From the NCBI GenBank assembly GCA_007280915.1, contig QYQL01000037.1, positions 1-64,000 of the forward strand: a stretch of 64,000 nt of DNA, given 5' to 3'. The position numbers and the translations under genes are program-made. Each line of letters starts with the position of its first letter. The stretch's first letter is position 1. Source of the DNA: Verrucomicrobiaceae bacterium. GTDB lineage: Bacteria > Verrucomicrobiota > Verrucomicrobiia > Chthoniobacterales > Terrimicrobiaceae. This document shows positions 63,650-64,000 of the stretch, in pieces. The notes beneath the pieces are model-generated. The model was not told the DNA's origin. It did no database searches and worked only from the letters and a program-made list of their open reading frames with translations.

Positions 63650-64000
63650 CTATTTCAGGACTCCGATGGATCTGAGCTTCCCCTTGTCCAGGGCGAAGAT
63701 CTCCCGGCTCACCGGATAGTTGGAACTGAGGTAGCCAGAGATGATGAACTCGCCCATTTGCTGAAATGCCTGATCCTGCCGGGAGAAGACGAGGATTTGG
63801 AAGCGGTTTGGAAGGGCGACGAGGAGGTCCGGGCCGAGGGTCGCCGCGAAGTGTTCGGCGAAACCGGGAGCCAGCACCGCCGAGGCGGTGAGGGGATTCG
63901 TCGATTCCAGCGCCGCATACTTGATGACTCCGTTCTTGTCCCGGACGTAGTTCGGCTGCAGCGATTCAAAAACCTCTTTGGCGGTCCGGGCGGCTTCCTT
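63650..64000 (-). CDS. Hypothetical protein, C-terminal part (runs off the window)
   Basis: An open frame from the window edge to a TAG at 63650, 116 residues visible, with no start codon that would suggest it begins inside. It reads 'VFESLQPNYVRDKNGVIKYA', 'LTASAVLAPGFAEHFAATLG' and 'ALPNRFQILVFSRQDQAFQQ'. This looks like a globular alpha/beta domain. It is not recognised; the missing N-terminal part is beyond base 64000. Confidence 0.65.
   Translation of the reverse strand, partial: KEAARTAKEVFESLQPNYVRDKNGVIKYAALESTNPLTASAVLAPGFAEHFAATLGPDLLVALPNRFQILVFSRQDQAFQQMGEFIISGYLSSNYPVSREIFALDKGKLRSIGVLK

Overview
The window is a GC-rich, densely coded bacterial chromosome segment. The gene content suggests Verrucomicrobiota, probably a Spartobacteria- or Terrimicrobium-like lineage. 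Markers for this are a DUF1549/DUF1553 - DUF1501 - PPC-domain surface-protein trio, many prepilin-like proteins of the type found in this phylum, an OprB-type porin, FtsY without an acidic domain, and a family of short inverted intergenic repeats. This placement is inferred from gene families only; no 16S rRNA gene, tRNA, CRISPR array or complete prophage was seen.

Layout. 81-6537 (minus) is a very compact operon in which most neighbours overlap by 4-8 bases: lipoprotein, tyrA, aroA, cmk, plsC, an ABC-2 exporter pair and a homocysteine methyltransferase. 6604-10021 (minus) is a small defence-like island. An AbrB-type antitoxin, a Doc/Fic toxin and a 932-residue protein joining an archaeo-eukaryotic primase domain, an SF2 helicase and a DUF559 nuclease domain (TOTE-type architecture) are all translationally coupled. 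10137-15493 holds cvfB, a polytopic membrane protein, an SDR and glgB. 15810-23013 (plus) is a six-gene export operon with TolC, a MacB-like ATPase and permease, and three different HlyD-type adaptors. Just after it, a toxin-antitoxin pair sits between two identical 51-bp direct repeats. 23739-26056 (minus) encodes an alcohol dehydrogenase with a likely microcompartment-targeting N-terminus and a Rid/chorismatase-like partner.

26185-31363 is the DUF1549/DUF1501/PPC trio. 31517-34616 holds an Rrf2 regulator, an EmrA/DUF1656 pair and a SufT - IscU-like - rhodanese Fe-S group. 34724-44144 is a type II secretion / pseudopilus operon (G, H, I, J, K, L, M, a C/P-like protein, D and E). Two of its pseudopilin leaders are encoded by a repeat element. 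44151-54900 is housekeeping: purB, ribH-nusB-ftsY, fabG, sixA, pgl, a GlgM-type glycogen synthase, rpsL-rpsG, a GT87-like protein, gnd and pgsA. 55119-56461 is a tandem trio of small prepilin-like genes bounded by REP-like elements. 56600-64000 (minus) has an exported protein with a PD-(D/E)XK-like motif, an OprB porin, a split chromate transporter, a phospholipase D-family enzyme, a sulfotransferase, a peroxiredoxin, a nucleotidyltransferase with a small partner, a zinc-ribbon protein and a partial gene running off the window.

The most notable observations are the TA-coupled primase-helicase-nuclease, the direct-repeat-flanked TA cassette, the repeat-derived pseudopilin leaders and the apparently microcompartment-targeted dehydrogenase. 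The glycogen genes (glgB, GlgM type) and pentose-phosphate genes (pgl, gnd) fit a carbohydrate-storing heterotroph.
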